From assembly GCF_000146675.1 (NCBI RefSeq), contig NZ_GL397214.1:796788-860787 (forward strand): a stretch of DNA of 64,000 bases. Reading direction: 5' to 3'. The stretch is from Hoylesella marshii DSM 16973 = JCM 13450 (lineage in GTDB: Bacteria; Bacteroidota; Bacteroidia; Bacteroidales; Bacteroidaceae). The translations under genes were made by a program, and so were the position numbers. A model generated the notes under the pieces. It was not told the DNA's origin. It saw nothing but the letters and a program-made list of their open reading frames with translations, and ran no database searches. The number at the start of each line of letters is the position of its first letter. Within the stretch, counting starts at the first letter, position 1. Positions 37,296-45,369 of this stretch are shown here, one piece after another.

Positions 37296-38474
37296 ATGCG
37301 TAGTACATTCAATATTCTATTCTATATCAATCGCAGTAAATTGAGAACAGATGGCACTACGGCTATCCTTTGCCGTATTACGATAGACGGTTCAAAAGTG
37401 GTAATGTCCACAGGAGAAACCACTTCGCCCAGCGATTGGAGTGTAAAACGACAAGAAACCAATGATAAACAACAGAACCAACGCTTGCAATCGTTTCGTG
37501 AGAAGATTGAGCAGGGTTACAATACGCTGCTATTACAATTTGGGGCAGTGAGTGCCGAGTTGCTTAAAAAACACTTACAAGGTGTTGGAGCAAATCCGAC
37601 CACGTTACTTGCTCTTAGTCGAGAGGTATTGTCGATAGTCCAATCTACGAGAACTTTAAGCACCTATCAAACATGCCGTAGCTATCATAGGCAGCTGGAA
37701 TTGTTTGTGGAGAGTAAAGGAGATTCAGATATTCCACTTACAACTCTCACAATGGAGTTTTTCGAAGATTATCGTATCCACTTCAAAAGAAAAGGCTATG
37801 CCTTGTCCTCAACAAAACAAAATCTCTTTTGGTTAAGTCGTTTGATGTATAGGGCTGTGAGTCAGCAAACCATTCGTTATAACCCTTTTGAGGAAGCCAA
37901 GTATGAGCGAGTGGAACGAAAAATCCGCTGTTTGAGTAAGACGGATATAGCCCGTTTATTGGCTATGCCCTTGCAAAATGAACAGGCGGAATTTGTGCGG
38001 AGGCTGTTTCTCTTCTCGGTATTTACAGGTCTAGCTTTTGCTGATGTTAGCAAGTTGCGGTACTGTGATATTCAGACGAACAATGCCGGAATACGCTATA
38101 TCCGTCAGGACAGAAAAAAGACAGGTGTAGAGAGCATCACGCCACTGCACCCGATAGCCGAGCAGATACTCTCGCTTTACCCACTGAAAGACAAGAAAGA
38201 GGATAGTCCTATCTTTGCAACCTCGATGAGTAGAATACAGATAGGTATGCACCTCAAGGCTATTGGCTTGGCTTGTGGTATTCGACAGCCACTTTCCTTT
38301 CATGTCGGTCGCCATTCTTTCGGCACGCTGACATTGGAAGCAGGAGTGCCGATTGAAAGTATCGCCAAAATGATGGGACATGCTTCCATTGCGAGTACAC
38401 AGATTTATGCTCAAATAACGGATAGCAAGATTTCAAGGGATATGGACAGGTTGATAGAGAGCTATGCCAGATAA
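37296..38474 (+). CDS. Tyrosine recombinase, second of a tandem pair
   Basis: A 392-residue integrase with a different N-terminal domain (STFNILFYINRSKLRTDGT; RITIDGSKVVMSTGET) from its partner. Catalytic features: R in FADVSKLRYCD, FHVGRHSFGTLTLEAGVP, MMGHASIAS and tyrosine in STQIYAQITDSK. Its last 60 residues or so are close to the end of the element 1 integrase. It ends just before a bidirectional terminator. Confidence 0.9.
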   Translation: MRSTFNILFYINRSKLRTDGTTAILCRITIDGSKVVMSTGETTSPSDWSVKRQETNDKQQNQRLQSFREKIEQGYNTLLLQFGAVSAELLKKHLQGVGANPTTLLALSREVLSIVQSTRTLSTYQTCRSYHRQLELFVESKGDSDIPLTTLTMEFFEDYRIHFKRKGYALSSTKQNLFWLSRLMYRAVSQQTIRYNPFEEAKYERVERKIRCLSKTDIARLLAMPLQNEQAEFVRRLFLFSVFTGLAFADVSKLRYCDIQTNNAGIRYIRQDRKKTGVESITPLHPIAEQILSLYPLKDKKEDSPIFATSMSRIQIGMHLKAIGLACGIRQPLSFHVGRHSFGTLTLEAGVPIESIAKMMGHASIASTQIYAQITDSKISRDMDRLIESYAR

Positions 38475-38477
38475 TAA

Positions 38478-38515
38478 TAAAGCGAAGAAAGTTTTTTGTC
38501 TCTTTCTTCGCTTTA
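38478..38515. terminator. Bidirectional terminator between integrase and cargo operon
   Basis: A perfect 14-bp inverted repeat TAAAGCGAAGAAAG (38478-38491) and CTTTCTTCGCTTTA (38502-38515), separating convergent genes. Confidence 0.75.
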
Positions 38516-38532
38516 TCTTGTTTATGACTTTA

Positions 38533-39045
38533 TCAATGATGACTATGCCCTATTTTATCCATAAATGTGATTGCCAATGCGGAAACAACAAATACAAGAT
38601 GAATAGCTATCTGTATAGCGATGCGATGTGCGTCTATATTAGGAGAAACAAAACTCTCTAACAAATGAACAGCAGATATACTAATGAGTGAAATCATCAG
38701 TTTGTGCTTTAAAGTGTTAGGATTTATCATGCCAAGATAGTTGAATTGACTATTGTCTTTATCTTTTTCAACTATTTCCAATCTACTAACAAAGGACCAA
38801 TAACCACCAATTATACATACAATTATCAAGTTAAGCACCATTGAAACATCTACTACTCCAATAGCTAACATAAGCATGCTTTCTTCTGTAAACATCTCTA
38901 TCTCACCGAGATTGCATACAACTTCTTTGCAGAATACATAAGAATACATGGCCATTACTATACACATCCCAAGATATACTGGAACTTGAAGCCATCGACT
39001 TTGGAATATACTCCATTCTATAGCTTTTTCTAATTTATTACTCAT
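38533..39045 (-). CDS. UPF0114 (YqhA-like) membrane protein
   Basis: A 170-residue protein with about four membrane helices. Family signs are the start EKAIEWSIFQSRWLQVPVYL, LAIGVVDVSMVLNLIIVCII, GGYWSFVSRLE and NPNTLKHKLMISLISISAVH. The family is of unknown function. It is last in a leftward three-gene run and starts 11 bases after the DUF262 gene. Its presence beside a predicted nuclease in cargo suggests a membrane role in the same system (inference). Confidence 0.8.
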   Translation of the reverse strand: MSNKLEKAIEWSIFQSRWLQVPVYLGMCIVMAMYSYVFCKEVVCNLGEIEMFTEESMLMLAIGVVDVSMVLNLIIVCIIGGYWSFVSRLEIVEKDKDNSQFNYLGMINPNTLKHKLMISLISISAVHLLESFVSPNIDAHRIAIQIAIHLVFVVSALAITFMDKIGHSHH

Positions 39046-39056
39046 TACATTAACGT

Positions 39057-40778
39057 TTAAAGAATTTCCATTAAGTAATCAATTATCTTTGTGTGGCGCT
39101 GACGAATTTTATCCTTGTCCCAAACTTGGTCTTGCTCCGTCATTCTCTGAACCTCTAATTGTTGTTGCAGATGTGTATAACTATCACGCTTTATTTGAAA
39201 TCTACCATTGCTTAGCGAGATATTATGACTACCTGACAACAGTAAGTAATTGCCCAAGCACTCCAAGTCGTGGTTGTAAAAGTCCTCGTCATATTGGCAA
39301 TACCCATTATCAGCTTCTTGGTTTTCAGTCTGAGGGGCGATATGTTCAAGATGTGGTTGGTCAATGTCATCAAATCTCAATGGCTTATACCCTGCTTTTC
39401 CGCATAGAATGAGATGATTTTCATATTTCCACAATAGTATCTTGGCTGTATTGTGGTTCATCCCCATATTTAGAGTGCGTAATAATTCGTCATTATTCCA
39501 ATAGCCCCACCAATCATTTCTATTCTTCATCCACTGAATATGATTGACTACGGACACCGCACTATTATCCATCTTCTGAAAACATTCATTTAAGCGCCAC
39601 ACAAGATTAGCTCTTGTGCCAATAATTCGGTCGCGAAGGAATATTTGCTCCAATGCCTTTGCCAATTTATTCATATCCTTTTGGGGCATTTCTTTTAGCA
39701 ACGCTTTAATAACGAATGGGAACATTATACCTCGATCTGAAGAAACCAATAGTGCATGGAAAGTGATATTTCTCTTTTCTTCTTCTAAGAAGTTGCTTAT
39801 TTGGCTGAAACAGGATGCTAATTGTAACGTAAAATCCCTTATGAATGATATACAACTATCGGCTTTGCCTAATTCCTTTCCTACAAAAGTGATAGAGTTT
39901 ATATCATCTAATGAATTGCGATAAACTTTTATAGTGTAATTCAATACATTATCCTCATCTATATAGCCCTCTATCTTAGAAATAGACTTATAGATGTGTT
40001 CAAACCGCTCTGTAATTTCAGATAATATGTATTGTTTGTCCTCGATAGGCGCATACAGATGTATGTTATACATAAACTGTGCTTTGATAATTTCCAAGTT
40101 TGTAGGCTTCTTGCCACGATTATTTTGGAAAATAAACATTTGCACAGCTTCACTTTCATCCTTAACCACATGGGTGGTGCAAGAGGCATTTGTAATCGCT
40201 TTAAGAAACTGCAAGAGTTCTTCTTCGGTTTTGTTAGAAAGTTTATTGCAGAAATAGTCGGAAGCATCAGCAATCCTTTTCTTTGAAACTGTGTCTATGT
40301 CGTTCCGAGTATGAATTGTTTGGTCTATCACATAATCTCGAAATAGTTGATTATCATATTCAACTGTAGCAAATCTATATGAAGTTCCTTGCTTGATAGT
40401 ATTGCAATAAGCTACATACAAATCGTCATCAAAGTCTCTGATACTTTCTGCATTTTTAATTTCTTTCAAACGCCTATACAGTGCAGAAATAAAAATTACA
40501 GTTGTCGTTAAGCGTTGTTGTCCGTCTATAATAGCATATTCAGATGTACTCCTTTCTTCAAAAAGAAAATGACCGAAATAATAAGGAGTAGAAGAATGAC
40601 TTTTAACGTAGTCTTGCAAATCCGACAAAAAAGTATTTACTTGCTTCGGGTTTTTATCGGATGAGTCTGTATCCCACGAATAGGCACGTTGGTAGTTAGG
40701 CACTACAATACGTTTGCCCGAGAGCATTGCAGAAATGTTAGTTAAAGATTCCATAGAAAGCAAACTGTTTATACCCAT
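39057..40778 (-). CDS. DUF262/DUF1524 protein (GmrSD-like predicted nuclease)
   Basis: A 573-residue protein. The N-terminal DUF262 domain has PNYQRAYSW (27-35) and IIDGQQRLTT (DGQQR at 85-89), a ParB/Srx-like nucleotide-hydrolysing motif. The C-terminal DUF1524 part has a His-Me finger-type nuclease pattern, HLEHIAPQ at about 476-483 followed by LECLGNYLLLSGSHNISLSN. GmrS+GmrD together form a type IV, modification-dependent restriction enzyme; single proteins of this layout are common in defence islands. It likely protects the host from phage or foreign DNA; the target modification is unknown. Confidence 0.8.
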   Translation of the reverse strand: MGINSLLSMESLTNISAMLSGKRIVVPNYQRAYSWDTDSSDKNPKQVNTFLSDLQDYVKSHSSTPYYFGHFLFEERSTSEYAIIDGQQRLTTTVIFISALYRRLKEIKNAESIRDFDDDLYVAYCNTIKQGTSYRFATVEYDNQLFRDYVIDQTIHTRNDIDTVSKKRIADASDYFCNKLSNKTEEELLQFLKAITNASCTTHVVKDESEAVQMFIFQNNRGKKPTNLEIIKAQFMYNIHLYAPIEDKQYILSEITERFEHIYKSISKIEGYIDEDNVLNYTIKVYRNSLDDINSITFVGKELGKADSCISFIRDFTLQLASCFSQISNFLEEEKRNITFHALLVSSDRGIMFPFVIKALLKEMPQKDMNKLAKALEQIFLRDRIIGTRANLVWRLNECFQKMDNSAVSVVNHIQWMKNRNDWWGYWNNDELLRTLNMGMNHNTAKILLWKYENHLILCGKAGYKPLRFDDIDQPHLEHIAPQTENQEADNGYCQYDEDFYNHDLECLGNYLLLSGSHNISLSNGRFQIKRDSYTHLQQQLEVQRMTEQDQVWDKDKIRQRHTKIIDYLMEIL

Positions 40779-40829
40779 TCCTACTTTATGAGTAAATTTT
40801 ACTCATAAAGTAGGGAATTGACTTGTGTG

Positions 40830-41135
40830 TTAGCGAGCAGAACGTGTATTGATTTTCTTGCCGAAGCGGTCGTAAGTATCTAACCAAGCACTTCTTCGTA
40901 CGACAAAGGTTTCTCCTGTAACACTTGTAACAATACCGATATTTTCACTAAGTGTCTTGTACTTCTTTCCACTTTCATCATAAAGGTCATACCATGCACT
41001 ACGTCTTACGATGAAGAAATGAGGCCCATAGCCTACTATTTCTCCAATGTTCTGTGATAACGTTTTAGTTTTCTTTCCTTGCTCGTTGATAATATCATAC
41101 CAAGCATTTCTGGGTTCAATCATTGATATAGCCAT
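40830..41135 (-). CDS. Small protein of three tandem repeats
   Basis: A 101-residue protein made of three repeats with the pattern AWYDI-NEQGKKTKTLSQNIG, AWYDLYDESGKKYKTLSENI and AWLDTYDRFGKKINT, the first two spaced about 40 residues apart and joined by a hydrophobic strand (HFFIVRRS, TFVVRRS). It suggests a small all-beta repeat protein. No known family. It is the first gene of the DUF262 operon, directly after a structured leader RNA, so it may be a regulatory or sensor subunit (inference). Confidence 0.6.
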   Translation of the reverse strand: MAISMIEPRNAWYDIINEQGKKTKTLSQNIGEIVGYGPHFFIVRRSAWYDLYDESGKKYKTLSENIGIVTSVTGETFVVRRSAWLDTYDRFGKKINTRSAR

Positions 41136-41199
41136 AGCGTTTCTTCTTTCCCTGTCAATTCCTCCCGGGGTCTTTTTGTCTTGATTTTAAATTAAAGAA

Positions 41200-41406
41200 G
41201 CGTGGAACTGTATGCTCCACGTCTTAATGTACTGGCCCTGAGAAAACCATTTGTGACAGATGTGGGAATAACAGCCCCACGCTATAGCGTGGAGACTATT
41301 ACGACCTTTCTTGTCACATTGTTGGGAAGTTTCTCAGGCTTCGTACATACAAGAATAGGGCATAACGCCTCTTTTTTACCAAAATGTATGAGCACATAAT
41401 ATGCTC
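41200..41406 (-). ncRNA. Highly structured leader RNA of the DUF262 operon
   Basis: Core 41227-41348 folds into one nested hairpin of five stems: ATGTAC/GTACAT, CCTGAGAAA/TTTCTCAGG, TGTGACA/TGTCACA, TAACAG/CTATTA and CCCCACGC/GCGTGGAG around TATA (plus-strand letters, outer to inner). Two pairs are G-U only if the minus strand is transcribed; on the plus strand they are mismatches. A further hairpin lies at each end (41390-41406 and 41201-41221). A promoter sits just before it on the minus strand. It may be an independent small RNA or a regulated 5' leader. Confidence 0.65.
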
Positions 41407-41411
41407 AACTG

Positions 41412-41442
41412 CAAAAATACTATTTTTCTGTGATATTCTAAA
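41412..41442 (-). promoter_or_regulatory. Promoter of the structured RNA and DUF262 operon
   Basis: On the minus strand TTTA (41439-41442) and TATTTTTG (41412-41419) are 19 bases apart; transcription would begin near 41405, exactly at the first hairpin. Confidence 0.6.
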
Positions 41443-41518
41443 GAAAAACAAAGCATTTAATACAAAACAACAGTAAAATAGAAAAAAACAGAGGTGAGAC
41501 AAAGAAAAACCTGCACCA

Positions 41519-41821
41519 TTATTGATGCAGGTTTCTGTTTACATAATTCTCTTTCAGAATTCGTTGCAGGTCAGACAGTCGGTAAAGTATCTTCCCTGCA
41601 ATCTGCGTGTATGGGAAAATGCCTTTGTCCCGATAGTCCTGCAAAGTGCGGGGAGAGAGGAAGAGCCTCTCGCATACTTCTCTCCCTGTGAGATAGAGTT
41701 CTCCCCCGAATAGGGGGCGGTGTGTCTGTGCCGTTGCCCGCACACGCTTTGTGAGGTTTCTGATGCCCGAAATGAGCTGTTTCATTTCGGGTGTTTCTTT
41801 GCTGATAGTTTCGTATTCCAT
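41519..41821 (-). CDS. Excisionase-like HTH protein (second of pair, element 2)
   Basis: A 100-residue HTH_17-type protein (GREVCERLFLSPRTLQDYRD; IAGKILYRLSDLQRILKENY), closely similar to 28679-28966. It has a slightly longer C-terminus. It follows its partner by 8 bases. Likely a recombination directionality or regulatory factor. Confidence 0.8.
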   Translation of the reverse strand: MEYETISKETPEMKQLISGIRNLTKRVRATAQTHRPLFGGELYLTGREVCERLFLSPRTLQDYRDKGIFPYTQIAGKILYRLSDLQRILKENYVNRNLHQ

Positions 41822-41829
41822 AGTTCATT

Positions 41830-42105
41830 TTATTTAGGAGGGTCAGACTTAGCGAGTAGTGTCTCCACGTCCTCACGTTTGTAATAGCATTTATGCCCGA
41901 TTTGAATAAATGGCAGCACGGAAGTGTCTCGGTAGTGCTGAAGTGTCCGCTTACTGATGTTCAGTATTCGACACACGTCTCCATTGTGCAACAGGTCGGG
42001 CAGTTCGGCAGGTGGGGCAAAATGTTCGTTGAAACAGTCGGTCAGCTCCACGATGCTCTCTTTCAGTTCCTCCCAAGCGGAGGTGTCAATGGCTGTAAAT
42101 CTCAT
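41830..42105 (-). CDS. Excisionase-like HTH protein (first of pair, element 2)
   Basis: A 91-residue HTH_17-type protein starting MRFTAIDTSAWEELKESI at ATG 42105, the same start as its element 1 relative; an upstream in-frame ATG at 42150 is less likely. GDVCRILNISKRTLQHYRDT and IQIGHKCYYKREDVETLL are the DNA-binding part. Confidence 0.8.
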   Translation of the reverse strand: MRFTAIDTSAWEELKESIVELTDCFNEHFAPPAELPDLLHNGDVCRILNISKRTLQHYRDTSVLPFIQIGHKCYYKREDVETLLAKSDPPK

Positions 42106-42147
42106 TTTTCGTTGTTGTTTTATTTGCGTAATTATTGATTTCTGACG

Positions 42148-42155
42148 CAAAAGTA
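42148..42155 (-). promoter_or_regulatory. -7 box of the element 2 HTH pair
   Basis: TACTTTTG on the minus strand, about 42 bases before the first HTH start. Confidence 0.5.
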
Positions 42156-42552
42156 AGTAGGAGTTTTCGGATTTTGAAAGGGTCGGGATAAGCAGGGAAA
42201 AAGAGGGAAACAGCAGGAAGTCCGCACCCCTAAACTTCTTTGTTTTTTCCTTTTAAAATCCTCCTGCACCGTCCGAAAAGACATTTGCTCCTTTTTGGAT
42301 AGTGCGAAGCCCTGCGAACGGTTACAGACCGCACAGTCTTCCACCATGCAATCCGCACACTCATTTTGTCCCTTTTCCTCCGTTTTAGGAGCGGAAAGGG
42401 GCTTTTTTGTTGTGCCGTAACAGGGAAAAGCAATGCATCACAATGCAAGAACACCGCAACCTTTGGCTCTGCGAAAAAGGCTGTCTAACTTGGCTTTGGC
42501 ATTCGAAAACGTGCCAAACATCAAAACCAAGTAATAGAAAGCAATCCGCACA
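42156..42552. other. Region upstream of vapE, with an attenuator-like hairpin
   Basis: Non-coding. CCCTTTTCCTCC (about 42370-42381) and GGAGCGGAAAGGG (about 42388-42400) form a stem followed by TTTTTT at 42403-42408, a terminator on the + strand with no + gene before it. It may attenuate transcription into vapE. Confidence 0.5.
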
Positions 42553-43746
42553 ATGAAAAGAGAAAACAACGACAACACTTCAAGGAATACCCAAATAGAG
42601 GAGTTCCTTTCGGCTCGGTACGAGTTCCGTTACAACACCGTGTTAAACCGTGCAGAGTACCGTCCGCGAGAAACCGGGGACTATGCGGCAATAGACCGCT
42701 ACCGCATCAATACCCTCAAAAGAGCCTTGGACAAGGAAATCAATGTACAGACCTCGCCAGAAAATCTATACAGCATCATCGAAAGCGATTTCTCCCCACG
42801 CATCAACCCTGTGCAGGCTTATTTCCACAGCTTACCGATAATGGAAGAAGCCAAGAAGGGAGCAATTACCGCCCTTGCAGACTGCGTGAGCGTAGCCAAT
42901 CCAGAGAAATGGAGGGAATACCTCACCAAGTAGCTGGTGGCAGTGGTCGCCAATGCGATGGACGACAGGCAGTGCCGTAACCACACCTGCCTTGTACTGA
43001 CAGGTGAGCAAGGGAAATTCAAAACCACATTTCTTGACCTGCTCTGCCCACCAGCACTGTCAGACTATCAATATACGGGAAAGATATATCCGCAGGAAAA
43101 GGACGTGCTGAGCCTTATCGGTCAAAACCTCATCATCAACATTGACGACCAACTCAAAGCCCTCAACAAACGGGATGAGAATGAACTAAAGAACCTGATT
43201 ACCTGCCCACAAGTGAAGTATCGTATGCCTTACGAGAAGCATATAGTTGAGCGACCGCACTTGGCAAGTTTCGTGGCTTCGGTCAATGGTAACGACTTCC
43301 TCACCGACCCGACAGGGAGCAGGCGCTTCCTTCCCTTTGAGGTGCTTGCAATAGATATAGACCGAGCCAAGACAATCCCAATGGATGCGGTGTATGGCGA
43401 AGCCAAAGCATTGCTGAAAGACGGATTTCGCTATTGGTTCAATGATGAGGAAATTGCCGAACTGCACCGAAACAGCGAGGCTTTCCAAGTCTATACGGCA
43501 GAAATGGAACTGTTGCTCCGCCATTTCACCTTTCCCACAGAAGCGGAGAAAGCCACCAAGCGTTTCTATATGACCAATTCGGAAATAGTGGGTTATCTCT
43601 CTGTCTATACCAGACAGCAACTCTCACCCAAACGGATGGGTGAAGCCCTGCGAAAGGTAGGATATGCGAGAGAATGCCGCAGGGTAAATGGCAATCCCGT
43701 ATATGTGTATGCCGTCCGCAAGATTTTCCCCGATCAGCCACCATAG
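42553..43746 (+). pseudogene. vapE (virulence-associated E) family gene with an in-frame TAG
   Basis: Codons 1-126 end in WREYLTK, then TAG at 42931-42933, then the same frame continues LVAVVANAMDDRQCRNHT to 43746. The joined product (about 397 residues) is a VapE/DUF3874-type P-loop ATPase: Walker A region LTGEQGKFKTTFL, LIINIDDQLKAL, GSRRFLPFEVLAID. A single TGG to TAG change (W to stop) explains the break. The downstream part has its own GTG at 42937, so a truncated ATPase could be made. Family role: helicase-like protein in mobile elements. Confidence 0.8.
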
Positions 43747-44105
43747 CATTCAGTTGTTACCTATCTCCCTTTGTTATACTCCCCTCTCTTTTCTTTCCTA
43801 TTCTCCTTACTACATTACTACAAACAAGGATAATACAGTGAAAGAAAAAGGATTGCAAAGGGTATTCATCTTGCGACACAGCTTACTACTATCTTTCTAC
43901 GCTTCTACGAGAGAGAATAAATAAGAAAAGGTGTAGAAAGGAGGTGTAGAAAGATAAAACCGAAAGAAGTGTTACACTTTTCTCTTTCATTGTCAATTAC
44001 TTATCCGAGTGTCGAAAGGTAGTAAGATAAAAAGGGGAAATTCCAAAAATAGAAAACAGAGCGAACAATAAAATATCGAACAATCAAAATTCAACGATAG
44101 CAACT
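43747..44105. other. Intergenic region before the Toprim gene of element 2
   Basis: A/T- and pyrimidine-rich sequence without a plausible gene; I see no clear promoter. Confidence 0.4.
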
Positions 44106-45038
44106 ATGAACAACGAATATTACAACTTACAAAACATCAAGAATATACCCATAGCGGATTATCTTCATGCCTATGGCATGCAGCCCGTCAAGAAATACGG
44201 CAGTTATGCCCTTTACAACGCACCTTATCGGGAAGACCATAATGCCAGTATGAAAGTGGATTTTGCACGCAACCTCTGGTACGATTTCGGTTTGGGCAAA
44301 GGCGGTAGTATCATAGACCTTGTGATGTTGTTACAAGGGTGCGATGCTCACGAAGCAATGACCCATTTGGCTGGGAACGCCCTTCCCTTTCACCCGGCAA
44401 CTCCTCCAAAGGGAAAAGCTACAGCACAGTCCCCGAGTGCAAGGCGCATTCTCGGTATCAGTGAGGAATTGCCTCCACACTTGCAACACTATTTGCAGGA
44501 GGAACGCAAGATTGACCTCTCACTTGCAAAACCCTACCTGCGTTCCGTATGCTACGAGGTAGGAGGAAAAACTTACACCGCCATAGGATTTGCCAACCGT
44601 GCAGGAGGGTATGAACTTCGGGACGACAAGACATTTAAGGGAACTATCGCACCAAAGGATATTTCTGTGATTGCAGGAGGAACGAACAACACCTCTCACT
44701 GTATCTTTGAGGGCTTTATGGACTTCCTTTCCTATCTCACTATGAAAGGAAAAGAAATAGCCCCTTGCCTTGTGCTGAACTCCGTAAGCAATATCCATAG
44801 AGCCGTTGCATATCTCCGTGAACATCGTATTGCCTACGTCCGTGCGTTTCTTGACAACGATGAAGCAGGACGGCAAGCCATGCAAATTCTTCATTCGGTA
44901 AGAATGAACGTAGAGGATATGAGCCGACATTATGGCGGATATAAAGACCTTAACGAGTACCACGTTTCTCGCCAGAAAGTGATGGAACAGAAACAGAAGA
45001 AACCTCAATCGATTGTCAAACGGGGATTTCGCAGATAA
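44106..45038 (+). CDS. Toprim-domain (primase-like) mobilization protein
   Basis: A 310-residue protein, full-length relative of 26777-27706. N-terminal CHC2-like part without the normal zinc ligands (ALYNAPYREDHNASMKVD; LWYDFGLGKGGSIIDLVM), C-terminal Toprim domain (CIFEGFMDFLSYL; VRAFLDNDEAGRQAM). Probably makes primers on the transferred strand. It lies upstream of the oriT-like site and mobV in the same direction. Confidence 0.8.
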   Translation: MNNEYYNLQNIKNIPIADYLHAYGMQPVKKYGSYALYNAPYREDHNASMKVDFARNLWYDFGLGKGGSIIDLVMLLQGCDAHEAMTHLAGNALPFHPATPPKGKATAQSPSARRILGISEELPPHLQHYLQEERKIDLSLAKPYLRSVCYEVGGKTYTAIGFANRAGGYELRDDKTFKGTIAPKDISVIAGGTNNTSHCIFEGFMDFLSYLTMKGKEIAPCLVLNSVSNIHRAVAYLREHRIAYVRAFLDNDEAGRQAMQILHSVRMNVEDMSRHYGGYKDLNEYHVSRQKVMEQKQKKPQSIVKRGFRR

Positions 45039-45369
45039 GGCAAAAGAGTGCAATCAAAACCAAAAATCAATCGGGTATCCTTAAGGACTAAAAGAGAACA
45101 AAAGCAGAAAGATGGCTTTGTTTCGAGAGCGATGGCAGTTTCCCCAACTGCAAGTTTCCTCAAAAGAAACTTAGAAACAAAGCCCTCTGCGCATTCGGGG
45201 AATGCAATTACCGTAAAGGTTGACTTCAGACAGGGCGGAGCGCATTTAGAAGAAATGCCATAGCTTATTAGGGCATTTTCTTCACGCTCCACTCCGTTAC
45301 CGCTGAAAAAGCCCTCCTGAGCCAAGGGTCTCCGCCCCTTTGGATACCCCTTAAAGCAATATTCAACTT
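45039..45369 (+). other. Candidate oriT region of element 2
   Basis: CCAAGGG (45322-45328) and CCCCTTTGG (45335-45343) form an inverted repeat just before mobV, matching the element 1 site in mirror image; CCCTCCTGAG lies beside it. A 71-residue frame (45048-45263) covers the left half and is only weakly similar to its counterpart, so coding is doubtful. Confidence 0.55.

Noticed and set aside
41200..41406. 6S RNA
   Set aside because: It lies in mobile-element cargo directly ahead of an operon and has no visible central bubble; kept instead as an unassigned structured RNA.
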